A stretch of 56,213 nt of DNA from Actinobacillus indolicus (GTDB lineage Bacteria > Pseudomonadota > Gammaproteobacteria > Enterobacterales > Pasteurellaceae): contig NZ_CABFKH010000012.1 of assembly GCF_901764975.1 (NCBI RefSeq), positions 1 through 56,213 of the forward strand, given 5' to 3'. A model generated the notes under the pieces. The model saw only the letters and a program-made list of their open reading frames with translations, was not told the DNA's origin and ran no database searches. This document shows, piece by piece, positions 20,579-28,781 of the stretch; position 1 is the first letter of the stretch; each line of letters begins with the position of its first letter. The position numbers and the translations under genes were made by a program.

Positions 20579-22114
20579 ATGACCGCAGTCAATAGCAATA
20601 CGCCGTTACTCTCAATGAAGAACATCAGCAAATCTTTTGTGGGGGTTCAAGCCTTAAAAAATGTTCAGCTTGAACTGCATAAAGGAGAAGCCCACGCTTT
20701 AATGGGTGAAAACGGTGCCGGAAAATCCACCTTAATGAAATGCTTGATCGGGGTTTATCAAGCAGATGAAGGGGAGATCATCTATAAAGGAAAAGCCGTC
20801 AATTATTCTTCTGTATTGGAAGCACAGAAAGACGGTATCAGTATGATTTTCCAAGAGTTAAACCTCATTCCTCATCTTACCGTGGCAGAAAATATCTTTT
20901 TTGCTCGAGAGCCAAACCAGTTCGGCATCGTAGATAAAGCTAAAATGAATAAAGATGCCGCCGACTTGCTCAATATGTTTGATATTGATGTGAAGCCGAC
21001 CGATTTGGTCAAAGACCTTTCCGTTGCTCGTCAGCAAATGGTGGAAATCGCCAAAGCTCTTTCTTTTGATGTTGAAGTCTTGATTATGGACGAACCGACT
21101 TCCGCTCTCACGGAAAAAGAGATTGAGAAATTATTTGAGCTTGTCCGCCGCTTGAAAGAGAAAGGCGTTTGTATTGTCTATATTTCTCACCGTATGGACG
21201 AACTGAAACAGATCTGCGACCGCATTACCATTTTCCGTGATGGCACTTATGTGTCTAGCCACCGTTTCTCAGACATTACGATGGATGAAATCATTACCAA
21301 AATGGTAGGGCGTACGCTCGATAACCACTTCCCACCAAAAACCGCCAAAATCAGTGATGAATTGTTGCTTTCTGTGATGAATGCAGAACGTAAGGGCGTA
21401 TTTGAGCCGTTAAACTTTGACTTGTTAAAAGGCGAAGTGTTAGGAATTACAGGCTTAGTTGGGGCGAAACGAACAGAGCTTGCTCGTGCGATTTTTGGAG
21501 CAGATCCCCTTGATGGAGGCGAAATTTATGTTCGGAATAAGAAAGTGGTTATTCGTGACCCAAGCGACTCGATTAAAGCCGGTATCGCCTATCTGTCTGA
21601 AGACCGCAAGCTAAACGGGGTGGCAGTGAGAATGTCTATTCGTGAGAACATCACAATGGCTTCAATGGATAAAGTGTGCGATCAGTTAGGCATTATTTCA
21701 CATAATGAGGAGCTGAAAGCGAGCGATACCTTTATTAAGAAAATGGAAATTAAAACGCCAACACCGGAGCAGTTAGTGAATAATCTAAGTGGTGGTAACC
21801 AGCAAAAAGTAGTTATCGGCAAATGGTTGTTCCGTGATGCGAATGTGATGATTTTCGATGAACCAACTCGAGGCATTGATGTTGGGGCGAAATATGCGAT
21901 TTATCAGTTAATTGATGAACTTGCCGCCAATGGTGTCGGTGTGATAGTGATTTCTTCTGAATTACCTGAAATTTTAGGGATTACCGACCGTGTTATCGTG
22001 ATGCGTGAAGGCAGAATGACAGGTATGTTGGAAACCAAGAAAACCAACCAAGAAGAGATTATGCAATATGCCACAGGCGTTAAAAATATGTTCAAAAACG
22101 AATATAAAAACTAA
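20579..22114 (+). CDS. CUT2-type sugar ABC importer, double ATPase subunit
   Basis: 511 aa with two ABC modules, as in RbsA, AraG and MglA. Module 1 has Walker A GENGAGKST (43-51), a variant signature LSVARQQMVEIAKAL and Walker B VLIMDEPTSALT. Module 2 has the usual degenerate P-loop (GLVGAKRTEL, where most have GAGRTEL), LSGGNQQKVVIGKWL and VMIFDEPTRGIDVGAK. The ATG at 20579 has GGAGG 5 bases before; earlier in-frame ATGs lack one. Its operator and CRP arrangement tie it to the fucose regulon, so L-fucose or a related deoxy or methylpentose sugar is the likely cargo; this is inference. Confidence 0.93.
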   Translation: MTAVNSNTPLLSMKNISKSFVGVQALKNVQLELHKGEAHALMGENGAGKSTLMKCLIGVYQADEGEIIYKGKAVNYSSVLEAQKDGISMIFQELNLIPHLTVAENIFFAREPNQFGIVDKAKMNKDAADLLNMFDIDVKPTDLVKDLSVARQQMVEIAKALSFDVEVLIMDEPTSALTEKEIEKLFELVRRLKEKGVCIVYISHRMDELKQICDRITIFRDGTYVSSHRFSDITMDEIITKMVGRTLDNHFPPKTAKISDELLLSVMNAERKGVFEPLNFDLLKGEVLGITGLVGAKRTELARAIFGADPLDGGEIYVRNKKVVIRDPSDSIKAGIAYLSEDRKLNGVAVRMSIRENITMASMDKVCDQLGIISHNEELKASDTFIKKMEIKTPTPEQLVNNLSGGNQQKVVIGKWLFRDANVMIFDEPTRGIDVGAKYAIYQLIDELAANGVGVIVISSELPEILGITDRVIVMREGRMTGMLETKKTNQEEIMQYATGVKNMFKNEYKN

Positions 22115-22125
22115 GGAGCTTTAAA

Positions 22126-23124
22126 ATGAGTGATAAATATAAAGATCTGCTTCGCAAAATGGCGGCATTAGCAGGATTAATTCTATTAGTGATTTTCTTT
22201 AGTGTCACCAATGAGTTTTTCTTCACATCTAACAACATTATGACCGTCGGTCTGCAAACATCGACCATTGCATTAATCGGCATCGGTGCAACTTGCGTTA
22301 TCTTAACGGGTGGTATCGACTTAAGTACAGGGTCTGTGGTTGCCCTTTCAGGGGTTGCTGCGGCAATGATTGTAAACGCAGGCGTGCCAGTGCCGTTAGG
22401 TATGGTGTTGGGTATCTTAGTTGGCGGTATCTGTGGTTTAGTCAATGGTATTTTAGTCACCCAAATGAAATTACCGCCATTTATCGCCACACTCGGTATG
22501 ATGATGGTTGCCCGTGGTTTAGCTCTCTATGTCACTAACGCTGCTCCAGTTTCAGGTATGCCAGAAAGTTTCGCAGCCTTAGGTAACGGTGCATTATTCA
22601 AAATTGTGGAAGAAGGTCCGAACGGCTTACCAAAAGTGGTGTTTGCAGGTATTCCATATCCAGTGATTATTATGATCTTCATCACCGTACTCTTTACCTT
22701 TGCCTTAACTAAATTAAAAGTGGGTCGCTACATTTATGCTATCGGTTCAAATGAAGAAGCGGCTCGCTTATCTGGTATCAAAACCAATGTTGTCAAAATT
22801 TATGCCTATGTTGCCAGTGGCTTACTCTCTGGTTTAACAGGTGTAATCCTTGCTTCTCGCTTAGTAACAGCACAGCCAAACGGCGGCGTGGCTTACGAGC
22901 TAGATGCAATCGCAAGTGCAGTAGTCGGGGGAACATCGTTGATGGGCGGTGTCGGTACCATCCCTGGCACATTAATCGGGTCATTCATTATCGGTGTACT
23001 CCGTAATGGTTTGAATATGAATGGCGTATCATCGTTTGTGCAAATGATTGTTATCGGTTTGGTGATTATCGTAGCCGTGTCTTTAGACCAGCTCCGTCAA
23101 TCTAAAAAACTTGGTAAGAAATAA
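22126..23124 (+). CDS. CUT2-type sugar ABC importer, permease subunit
   Basis: 332 aa, RbsC-like inner-membrane permease with about 8-10 hydrophobic segments. Family landmarks are TGGIDLSTGSVVALSG, GLVNGILVTQMKLPPFIATLGMM, AIGSNEEAARLSGI (the coupling EAA-like loop) and AIASAVVGGTSLMGGVGTIPGTL. It starts 11 bases after the ATPase gene and is co-transcribed with it. Confidence 0.95.
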   Translation: MSDKYKDLLRKMAALAGLILLVIFFSVTNEFFFTSNNIMTVGLQTSTIALIGIGATCVILTGGIDLSTGSVVALSGVAAAMIVNAGVPVPLGMVLGILVGGICGLVNGILVTQMKLPPFIATLGMMMVARGLALYVTNAAPVSGMPESFAALGNGALFKIVEEGPNGLPKVVFAGIPYPVIIMIFITVLFTFALTKLKVGRYIYAIGSNEEAARLSGIKTNVVKIYAYVASGLLSGLTGVILASRLVTAQPNGGVAYELDAIASAVVGGTSLMGGVGTIPGTLIGSFIIGVLRNGLNMNGVSSFVQMIVIGLVIIVAVSLDQLRQSKKLGKK

Positions 23125-23144
23125 ACTCTAGAGGAGATTTAACT

Positions 23145-24092
23145 ATGAAAAAATTAGCAATCGTAACCGCAACTGTATTAGGTTTATCAACCCTTTTTGC
23201 AGGCTCAGCGTGGGCAAAATCAGACGAAATCGCAGTAATCGTAAAATCAGCTAACTCTACTTTCTGGCAAAACGTGCGTAAAGGTGCAGAAACTGCAGGC
23301 ACAGATTTAGGCGGAAAATATAAAGTAACTTTCCAAGGCCCTGAATCAGAAACTGCAATTGACGCACAAGTTAATATGGTGGACAACGCGGTAAACCGTG
23401 GTGTTGCAGGTATCGTGCTTGCTGCATCTGACCCAGTAGCACTCGTTCCAGCGGTGAAAAAAGCTTATGAAAGTGGTATTCCAGTAGTATTAATCGACTC
23501 AGGCTTAAACAGCGATGGTAAATACTATCAATCATTCCTTGCAACCGATAACCGTGCAGCTGGTAAATTAGCCGCTGAAAAATTACTGGCTAAAGTGAAA
23601 GGCGGTAAAGTGGCAGTGATGTCATTCACCCAAGGTGCAGCGTCTGCGATTGAACGTACAGGTGGCTTCATCGATGAAGTGAAATCTAAAGCGGATTACA
23701 CCATTGTTGGTCCATACTACTCAAATTCAGAAATGGTTACCGCATTGAACCAAACTGAAGACGTTTTAGGTTCTAACCCTGATATCGCAGCGATCTTCGG
23801 TGCAAACGAACCAACCGCGGTAGGTATGGCTCGTGCCGTGAAACAAAAAGGCTTCGCAGGTAAAATCGTTGCTGTTGGTTTTGATGGTAACTCAGACCTT
23901 CAAAACTTCGTGCGTGACGGAACTTTAGACGGTATCGTGGTGCAATCTTCATACCAAATGGGCTACAAAGGTGTTGATACTATCGGCAAAATCATCAAAG
24001 GTGAAAAAGTCGAGAAAACCATCGATACTGGTGTAGTGTATGTCACCAAAGACAATATTGATTCTGAAGAAGCGAAAGCGGTGCTTTACTAA
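23145..24092 (+). CDS. Periplasmic sugar-binding protein of the ABC importer
   Basis: 315 aa, RbsB-type binding protein. Residues 1-24 form a signal peptide ending SAWA. Mature features are VIVKSANSTFWQNVRKGAE, VLAASDPVALVPAV, DSGLNSD, FLATDNRAAG, GANEPTAVGMARAV and GFDGNSDLQNFVRDG, all usual ligand-pocket or hinge segments. Unusually it is the last gene of the operon, behind ATPase and permease. Ligand not readable from sequence; regulation suggests fucose. Confidence 0.94.
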   Translation: MKKLAIVTATVLGLSTLFAGSAWAKSDEIAVIVKSANSTFWQNVRKGAETAGTDLGGKYKVTFQGPESETAIDAQVNMVDNAVNRGVAGIVLAASDPVALVPAVKKAYESGIPVVLIDSGLNSDGKYYQSFLATDNRAAGKLAAEKLLAKVKGGKVAVMSFTQGAASAIERTGGFIDEVKSKADYTIVGPYYSNSEMVTALNQTEDVLGSNPDIAAIFGANEPTAVGMARAVKQKGFAGKIVAVGFDGNSDLQNFVRDGTLDGIVVQSSYQMGYKGVDTIGKIIKGEKVEKTIDTGVVYVTKDNIDSEEAKAVLY

Positions 24093-24115
24093 CTTTAGTG
24101 GAAAGATAGAATTTA

Positions 24116-24143
24116 GGGGCAAAATTTGCCCCTTTTCTTTTTT
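24116..24143 (+). terminator. Intrinsic terminator of the ABC importer operon
   Basis: GGGGCAAAATTTGCCCC (24116-24132) followed by TTTTCTTTTTTT. An Apl-type uptake signal (24145-24153) comes directly after. Confidence 0.88.
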
Positions 24144-24200
24144 TACAAGCGGTTAGTTTCTTTCTTTATTTTACAATCTATTTTATCTAGCTTTTGGGTA

Positions 24201-24253
24201 TGCCCGAATTGACTGTTGTGACTGATTTTATTTTTTACGTCTTAGATCGGGCA
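24201..24253. promoter_or_regulatory. Putative FucR operator of fucPO
   Basis: TGCCCGA 24201-24207 and TCGGGCA 24247-24253. The half-sites are 46 bp apart start-to-start, wider than the 28-29 bp at the three other units. The right half centre is 60.5 bp before the CRP centre, the same as at fucI. It stands in the 386-bp gap between the importer and fucP; the rest of that gap (to 24478) is AT-rich and holds no gene that I see. Confidence 0.6.
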
Positions 24254-24302
24254 TCTAAAAACTTGTTTTTTGTTTAATTTTTAATTAAAAGAACCTTTGT
24301 TT

Positions 24303-24318
24303 TGTGAGGTGAATCACA
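24303..24318. promoter_or_regulatory. CRP site of fucPO
   Basis: TGTGAGGTGAATCACA, perfect TGTGA-N6-TCACA. Its centre is 168 bp before the fucP start, farther than in the other fucose units, implying a leader of about 100 bases. Confidence 0.82.
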
Positions 24319-24478
24319 AAATAAAAAGGAATTTTATTCAGTTTTTCTAAACTTATGCAAAATAGCAACAAATAAATTTTATTTATTTTGCCGTGAAATA
24401 TAAATTAAATTTATATTTTAACATGGATTTTACAACTATTTAAACATTGTCTTTTCTTTATGTTATATAGGGTGTGCT

Positions 24479-25762
24479 ATGACAGCGAAAGTATTAGAAT
24501 CTAAATTTATTATTCCATTTATTTTAATTACGTGTTTATTTTCTTTATGGGGATTTGCAAATGATATTACAAACCCCATGGTTGCGGTATTTCAAACGGT
24601 AATGGAAATACCTGCTTCCGAAGCTGCATTGGTGCAATTCGCTTTTTATGGTGGATATGGCACAATGGCTATCCCAGCTGCATTATTTGTCAGTCGGTAT
24701 AGTTATAAATCAGGAATTTTACTTGGTCTTGCATTGTATGCCGTAGGGGCTTTTCTCTTCTACCCTGCTGCGATTTATGAAGAGTTTACTTTCTTCTTAT
24801 TCTCTCTTTATATTCTGACTTTTGGCTTGGCTTTTTTAGAAACAACCGCCAATCCTTATATCTTATCTATGGGTGATCCCCAAACAGCAACAAGACGTCT
24901 AAATTTAGCCCAAGCCTTTAATCCACTAGGTTCAATCTTTGGTATGTTTATTGCATCTCAAGTAGTGTTAACCAGTCTTGAATCAGATAAACGAGATAGT
25001 TTAGGTAATTTAATTTTTGATTCGTTATCTGCTGCAGAAAAAGCTATTGTAAGAACACATGATTTAGAAGTAATTCGTAATCCTTATATTATTTTAGGGT
25101 TTGTTGTTTTATTTTTTATTATTATTGGTTTATATAAAATGCCAACAACTAAAATAGAAGAAGGAAATAAAATTACATTTAGACAAGCTTTTTCTAAGTT
25201 ATTATCAAATGAAAAATATCGTGAAGGTGTCATTGCCCAAGTCTTTTATGTGGGTGTCCAAATTATGTGTTGGACGTTTATTATTCAATATGCTGAGAGA
25301 TTAGGTTTTACTAAAGCGGAAGCTCAAAATTTTAATATTATTGCGATGGGGATTTTTATTACAAGTCGCTTTATTAGCACCAGTATTATGAAATATTTAA
25401 AAGCTGAGTTGATGTTATTTTTATTTGCGTTAGGCGGCTTTTTCAGTATTTTGGGTGTGATTTTTATTGATGGTGTATGGGGTTTATATTGTTTGATTCT
25501 AACTTCAGGTTTCATGTCGTTAATGTTCCCAACTATTTATGGTATTGCATTATATGGCTTGAAAGAAGAATCTACATTAGGGGCTGCAGGATTAGTTATG
25601 GCGATTGTGGGTGGGGCATTAATGCCACCTTTACAAGGAATGATTATTGACCAAGGAACGGTGCTAGGTATGCCTGCAGTTAACTTCTCTTTTATTTTAC
25701 CTCTTATCTGTTTTATTGCGATTGCAATTTATGGATTTAGAGCATGGAAAATTTTGAAGTAA
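24479..25762 (+). CDS. fucP: L-fucose:proton symporter
   Basis: 427 aa major facilitator with about 12 membrane helices. The N-terminal LITCLFSLWGFANDITNPMV carries the conserved Asn-Asp region with the proton-coupling Asp of E. coli FucP, and helix 4-5 has FLETTANPYILSMGDPQTATRRLNLAQAFNPLGS, a FucP/GluP signature. It looks more AT-rich than fucO and fucI. It is the second fucose importer of the regulon. Probably co-transcribed with fucO, 57 bases on, although a weak hairpin plus T-run (25769-25793) lies between. Confidence 0.93.
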   Translation: MTAKVLESKFIIPFILITCLFSLWGFANDITNPMVAVFQTVMEIPASEAALVQFAFYGGYGTMAIPAALFVSRYSYKSGILLGLALYAVGAFLFYPAAIYEEFTFFLFSLYILTFGLAFLETTANPYILSMGDPQTATRRLNLAQAFNPLGSIFGMFIASQVVLTSLESDKRDSLGNLIFDSLSAAEKAIVRTHDLEVIRNPYIILGFVVLFFIIIGLYKMPTTKIEEGNKITFRQAFSKLLSNEKYREGVIAQVFYVGVQIMCWTFIIQYAERLGFTKAEAQNFNIIAMGIFITSRFISTSIMKYLKAELMLFLFALGGFFSILGVIFIDGVWGLYCLILTSGFMSLMFPTIYGIALYGLKEESTLGAAGLVMAIVGGALMPPLQGMIIDQGTVLGMPAVNFSFILPLICFIAIAIYGFRAWKILK

Positions 25763-25768
25763 ATCGGC

Positions 25769-25793
25769 AGGTCTAGCTGTTTTGACCTTTTTT
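25769..25793 (+). terminator. Weak hairpin with T-run between fucP and fucO
   Basis: AGGTC (25769-25773) and GACCT (25784-25788) followed by TTTTTT. Only a 5-bp stem, so at most partial termination that would let fucP and fucO differ in level. Confidence 0.35.
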
Positions 25794-25819
25794 AATTTTT
25801 CTTTAAGAAGGAAAACATT

Positions 25820-26971
25820 ATGGCAAATCGTCTTATCCTTAACGAAACCAGCTATCACGGCAAAGGTGCAATTCAACACATTGTTCACGAAGTTAAAAGC
25901 CGTAGTTTCACTAAAGCCTTAATCGTCACCGACAAAGATCTTGTCCGCTATCAAGTTGTGGCAAAAGTGACTAATTTACTTGACGAAGCAGGCTTAGCTT
26001 ATGAAATTTTTGATGAAGTGAAAGCAAACCCAGCTGTTTGTGTCATCAAAAAAGGGGTAGAAAAATTTAAAGCCTCTGGTGCTGACTATATGATTGCAAT
26101 CGGTGGTGGCTCACCTATCGACAGCGCTAAAGGTATCGGTATCATCATTAATAATCCTGAATTTGGTGATGTACTTTCCCTTGAGGGGGTTGCGCCAACC
26201 CACCAAAAATGTGTACCTATCATTGCCGTACCAACCACAGCGGGTACAGCAGCAGAAGTGACGATCAACTATGTGATTACTGACGAAGAGAAAAAACGTA
26301 AATTCGTCTGCGTAGATGTTCACGATGTGCCAGCCGTTGCTGTTGTCGATCCAGATATGATGTCTTCCATGCCGAAAGGCTTAACGGCGGCAACAGGTAT
26401 GGACGCATTAACCCACGCGATTGAAGGCTACATTACTAAAGCGGCTTGGGAATTAACCGACGCACTTCACTTAAAAGCGATTGAAATTATCTCTCGCTCA
26501 TTACGCGGCGCAGTAGAAAATGATCCTGTAGGTCGTGAAGGAATGGCGTTAGGTCAATACATTGCAGGTATGGGCTTCTCTAACGTCGGCTTAGGTGTTG
26601 TTCACAGTATGGCTCACCCACTTTCAGCCTACTACGACACCCCACACGGTATCGCCAACGCCGTATTGTTGCCTTATGTCATGGAATTTAACAAAGAGTA
26701 CACAGGCGAAAAATACCGTGAAATCGCACGAGCAATGGGTGTAAAAGGCGTCGATGAAATGACCCAAGAAGAATATCGCAACGCAGCAATCCAAGCGGTA
26801 CAACAACTTTCTACCGATGTTGGCATTCCACCAAAACTCTCCCAAATCGGCGTGAAAGAAGAAGATTTACCAGCACTCTCTATTGACGCACTCAATGACG
26901 TTTGTACTGGCGGTAACCCGCGTGACTGTACTGCGGAAGAATTGTTAGAAGTGTATAAAATTGCATTTTAA
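25820..26971 (+). CDS. fucO: Lactaldehyde reductase (L-1,2-propanediol oxidoreductase)
   Basis: 383 aa, iron-dependent group III alcohol dehydrogenase. It reduces L-lactaldehyde to 1,2-propanediol with NADH, the anaerobic end of fucose breakdown. GGGSPIDSAKGIGI binds the cofactor, VPTTAGTAAEVTINYVI follows, and the iron histidines lie in GMDALTHAIEGYI, GVVHSMAHPLSAYYDTPHG. The C-terminus ALNDVCTGGNPRDCTAEELLE is typical of FucO. AAGAAGG ribosome site. Confidence 0.96.
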   Translation: MANRLILNETSYHGKGAIQHIVHEVKSRSFTKALIVTDKDLVRYQVVAKVTNLLDEAGLAYEIFDEVKANPAVCVIKKGVEKFKASGADYMIAIGGGSPIDSAKGIGIIINNPEFGDVLSLEGVAPTHQKCVPIIAVPTTAGTAAEVTINYVITDEEKKRKFVCVDVHDVPAVAVVDPDMMSSMPKGLTAATGMDALTHAIEGYITKAAWELTDALHLKAIEIISRSLRGAVENDPVGREGMALGQYIAGMGFSNVGLGVVHSMAHPLSAYYDTPHGIANAVLLPYVMEFNKEYTGEKYREIARAMGVKGVDEMTQEEYRNAAIQAVQQLSTDVGIPPKLSQIGVKEEDLPALSIDALNDVCTGGNPRDCTAEELLEVYKIAF

Positions 26972-26995
26972 ATTTGCAAAAAATGACTAGAAACA

Positions 26996-27021
26996 GACCG
27001 CTTGTTGAGAGACAAGCGGTC
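26996..27021 (+). terminator. Terminator of fucPO built from two uptake signals
   Basis: GACCGCTTGT (26996-27005), loop TGAGAG, ACAAGCGGTC (27012-27021), a perfect 10-bp stem made of an inverted pair of uptake signals, followed by AGATTTTATT. Such dual use is common in Pasteurellaceae. Confidence 0.82.
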
Positions 27022-27072
27022 AGATTTTATTAGTATTTTGCAAATTAGGAAAATAGTCTAATATTCCTTATA

Positions 27073-27107
27073 TGCCCGAATTTTCTATAAAAAAGAAAAT
27101 TCGGGCA
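27073..27107. promoter_or_regulatory. Putative FucR operator of aldA
   Basis: TGCCCGA 27073-27079 and TCGGGCA 27101-27107, start-to-start 28 bp. The arms are perfect over 14 bp (TGCCCGAATTTTCT and its complement). fucO already has a terminator 50 bp upstream. The right half centre is 49.5 bp before the CRP centre. Confidence 0.68.
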
Positions 27108-27130
27108 TCTTTATTTCCCTCTCTTTTTCC

Positions 27131-27139
27131 ACAAGCGGT
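27131..27139 (+). repeat. DNA uptake signal sequence
   Basis: ACAAGCGGT followed by TAG, between the putative FucR operator and the CRP site of aldA. Confidence 0.75.
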
Positions 27140-27145
27140 TAGATT

Positions 27146-27161
27146 TGTGATTTGTTTCACA
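27146..27161. promoter_or_regulatory. CRP site of aldA
   Basis: TGTGATTTGTTTCACA, perfect TGTGA-N6-TCACA with AAATT flanks, centre about 110 bp before the aldA start. Confidence 0.85.
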
Positions 27162-27263
27162 AATTTTTAACAAAATTGTAAAAATAATTTATCTTTTTGT
27201 GTTGCTGATGAAAAATAAGCGCAACTAGCTGATTTATTCATCAACTCATAGAAGGGGAAACAC

Positions 27264-28706
27264 ATGAAGACATTACCAATGTATATTAACGGTGAATTTG
27301 TTATTTCAAAGAGCGGTAAAACCTTTGACGTTTTAAACCCAGCAACAGAAGAAGTGATTGGTGTTATTACCAAAGGCACTGTGGAAGATGCACAAGCTGC
27401 CATTGATGCCGCAGAAGCGGCGCAAGATGCATGGGCGGCATTGCCTGCCATTCAACGTGCGGGCTATTTACGCAAAATTGCTGATGGCATTCGTGCGCGT
27501 GCGGAAGAAATTGCGAAGGTGATTTCATCTGAAATGGGGAAAGTGCTACCACTTGCTCGTGTGGAAGTCAATTTCACTGCGGATTACATTGATTATATGT
27601 CTGAATGGGCGCGTCGTTATGAAGGGGAAATTATTCAAAGCGATCGTCCGAATGAGCATATTTTCCTCTATAAAAAACCCATCGGCGTTACCACAGGTAT
27701 TCTCCCTTGGAACTTCCCTTTCTTCCTCATCGCTCGCAAAATGGCACCAGCGTTGGTGACAGGGAACACTATCGTCTTAAAACCAAGCGTGGATTCACCA
27801 ATCAATGCCGTGCTGTTCTCTGAAGTGGTACATAGTGTCGGGTTGCCGAAAGGGGTCTTTAATATTGTGCATGGTTCAGGCTCTGATGTGGGTAATGAAT
27901 TAGCCGCAAATCCAAAAGTCGGCTTGATTTCACTCACAGGCAGTGAACCTGCTGGACGTAAAGTCATGGAAGCAGCAAGTCAAAATATCACCAAAGTGAA
28001 CCTTGAACTTGGCGGTAAAGCGCCTGCGATCGTCTTTGCCGATGCAGACTTAGATTTAGCCGCGAATGCGATTGTCGCCTCTCGTGTGATTAACTCTGGA
28101 CAGGTATGTAACTGTGCGGAACGTGTTTATGTTCAACGTGAAATTAAAGATGCCTTTGTCGCAAAATTAGTTGAACGTATGCAAAAAGTTCGTTCAGGAA
28201 ACCCATTAGAAGATGAAAGCTTAGATATGGGGCCAATGGTCAACAAACAAGGTTTAGATCATGCTCAAGCCATGGTTGACGCTGCCGTACAAGCGGGTGG
28301 TCGTGTATTAACTGGGGGTAAAGCGGTTGAAGGCAAAGGTTATTACTTTGAACCAACCGTTATTGATAATGTGGATAACAGCATGGATATTCTCCGCTCT
28401 GAAATTTTCGCCCCAGTTATCCCTGTTGCGACGTTCGATACTGTTGATGAAGTGATTGCATTAGCAAATGACTGTGAATATGGCTTAACCTCTTCCGTTT
28501 ACACACAAAACATCAACAAAGCGATGAAAGTCGTTTCTCGCTTAAAATTCGGTGAAACCTACGTAAACCGTGAAAACTTTGAGGCGATGCAAGGCTTCCA
28601 TGCAGGTTGGCGTAAATCAGGTATTGGTGGAGCGGACGGCAAACACGGTTTAGAAGAATACCTCCAAACCCATGTCGTTTATCTGCAATATGATGACAAA
28701 ATCTAA
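27264..28706 (+). CDS. aldA: Lactaldehyde dehydrogenase
   Basis: 480 aa (E. coli AldA 479), NAD-dependent oxidation of L-lactaldehyde to L-lactate, the aerobic end of fucose use; also active on glycolaldehyde in relatives. TTGILPWNFPFFLIARK gives the cofactor site, LELGGKAPAIVFADADLD the general base glutamate, NSGQVCNCAERVYVQ the catalytic cysteine, and HAGWRKSGIGGADGKHGLEEYLQTH the C-terminus. It is a separate unit with its own putative FucR and CRP sites. Ribosome site AGAAGGGG. Confidence 0.94.
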   Translation: MKTLPMYINGEFVISKSGKTFDVLNPATEEVIGVITKGTVEDAQAAIDAAEAAQDAWAALPAIQRAGYLRKIADGIRARAEEIAKVISSEMGKVLPLARVEVNFTADYIDYMSEWARRYEGEIIQSDRPNEHIFLYKKPIGVTTGILPWNFPFFLIARKMAPALVTGNTIVLKPSVDSPINAVLFSEVVHSVGLPKGVFNIVHGSGSDVGNELAANPKVGLISLTGSEPAGRKVMEAASQNITKVNLELGGKAPAIVFADADLDLAANAIVASRVINSGQVCNCAERVYVQREIKDAFVAKLVERMQKVRSGNPLEDESLDMGPMVNKQGLDHAQAMVDAAVQAGGRVLTGGKAVEGKGYYFEPTVIDNVDNSMDILRSEIFAPVIPVATFDTVDEVIALANDCEYGLTSSVYTQNINKAMKVVSRLKFGETYVNRENFEAMQGFHAGWRKSGIGGADGKHGLEEYLQTHVVYLQYDDKI

Positions 28707-28741
28707 TCGCTACAAGCGGTAAGATCTGACGTAAAATTTGC

Positions 28742-28774
28742 AAATCGGCTTAACGTTTATGGTTAAGCCGATTT
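28742..28774. terminator. Bidirectional terminator between aldA and pepT
   Basis: AAATCGGCTTAAC (28742-28754), loop of 7, GTTAAGCCGATTT (28762-28774), 13-bp stem with T on both outer sides. An uptake signal (28713-28721) lies just before it. Confidence 0.88.
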
Positions 28775-28781
28775 TATATTT

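Noticed and set aside
24479-25762. fucP as recently acquired foreign DNA
   Set aside because: It looks AT-rich, but pepT and the AbgT-type gene are similarly so, and it carries the shared regulon sites upstream; composition alone is not enough.
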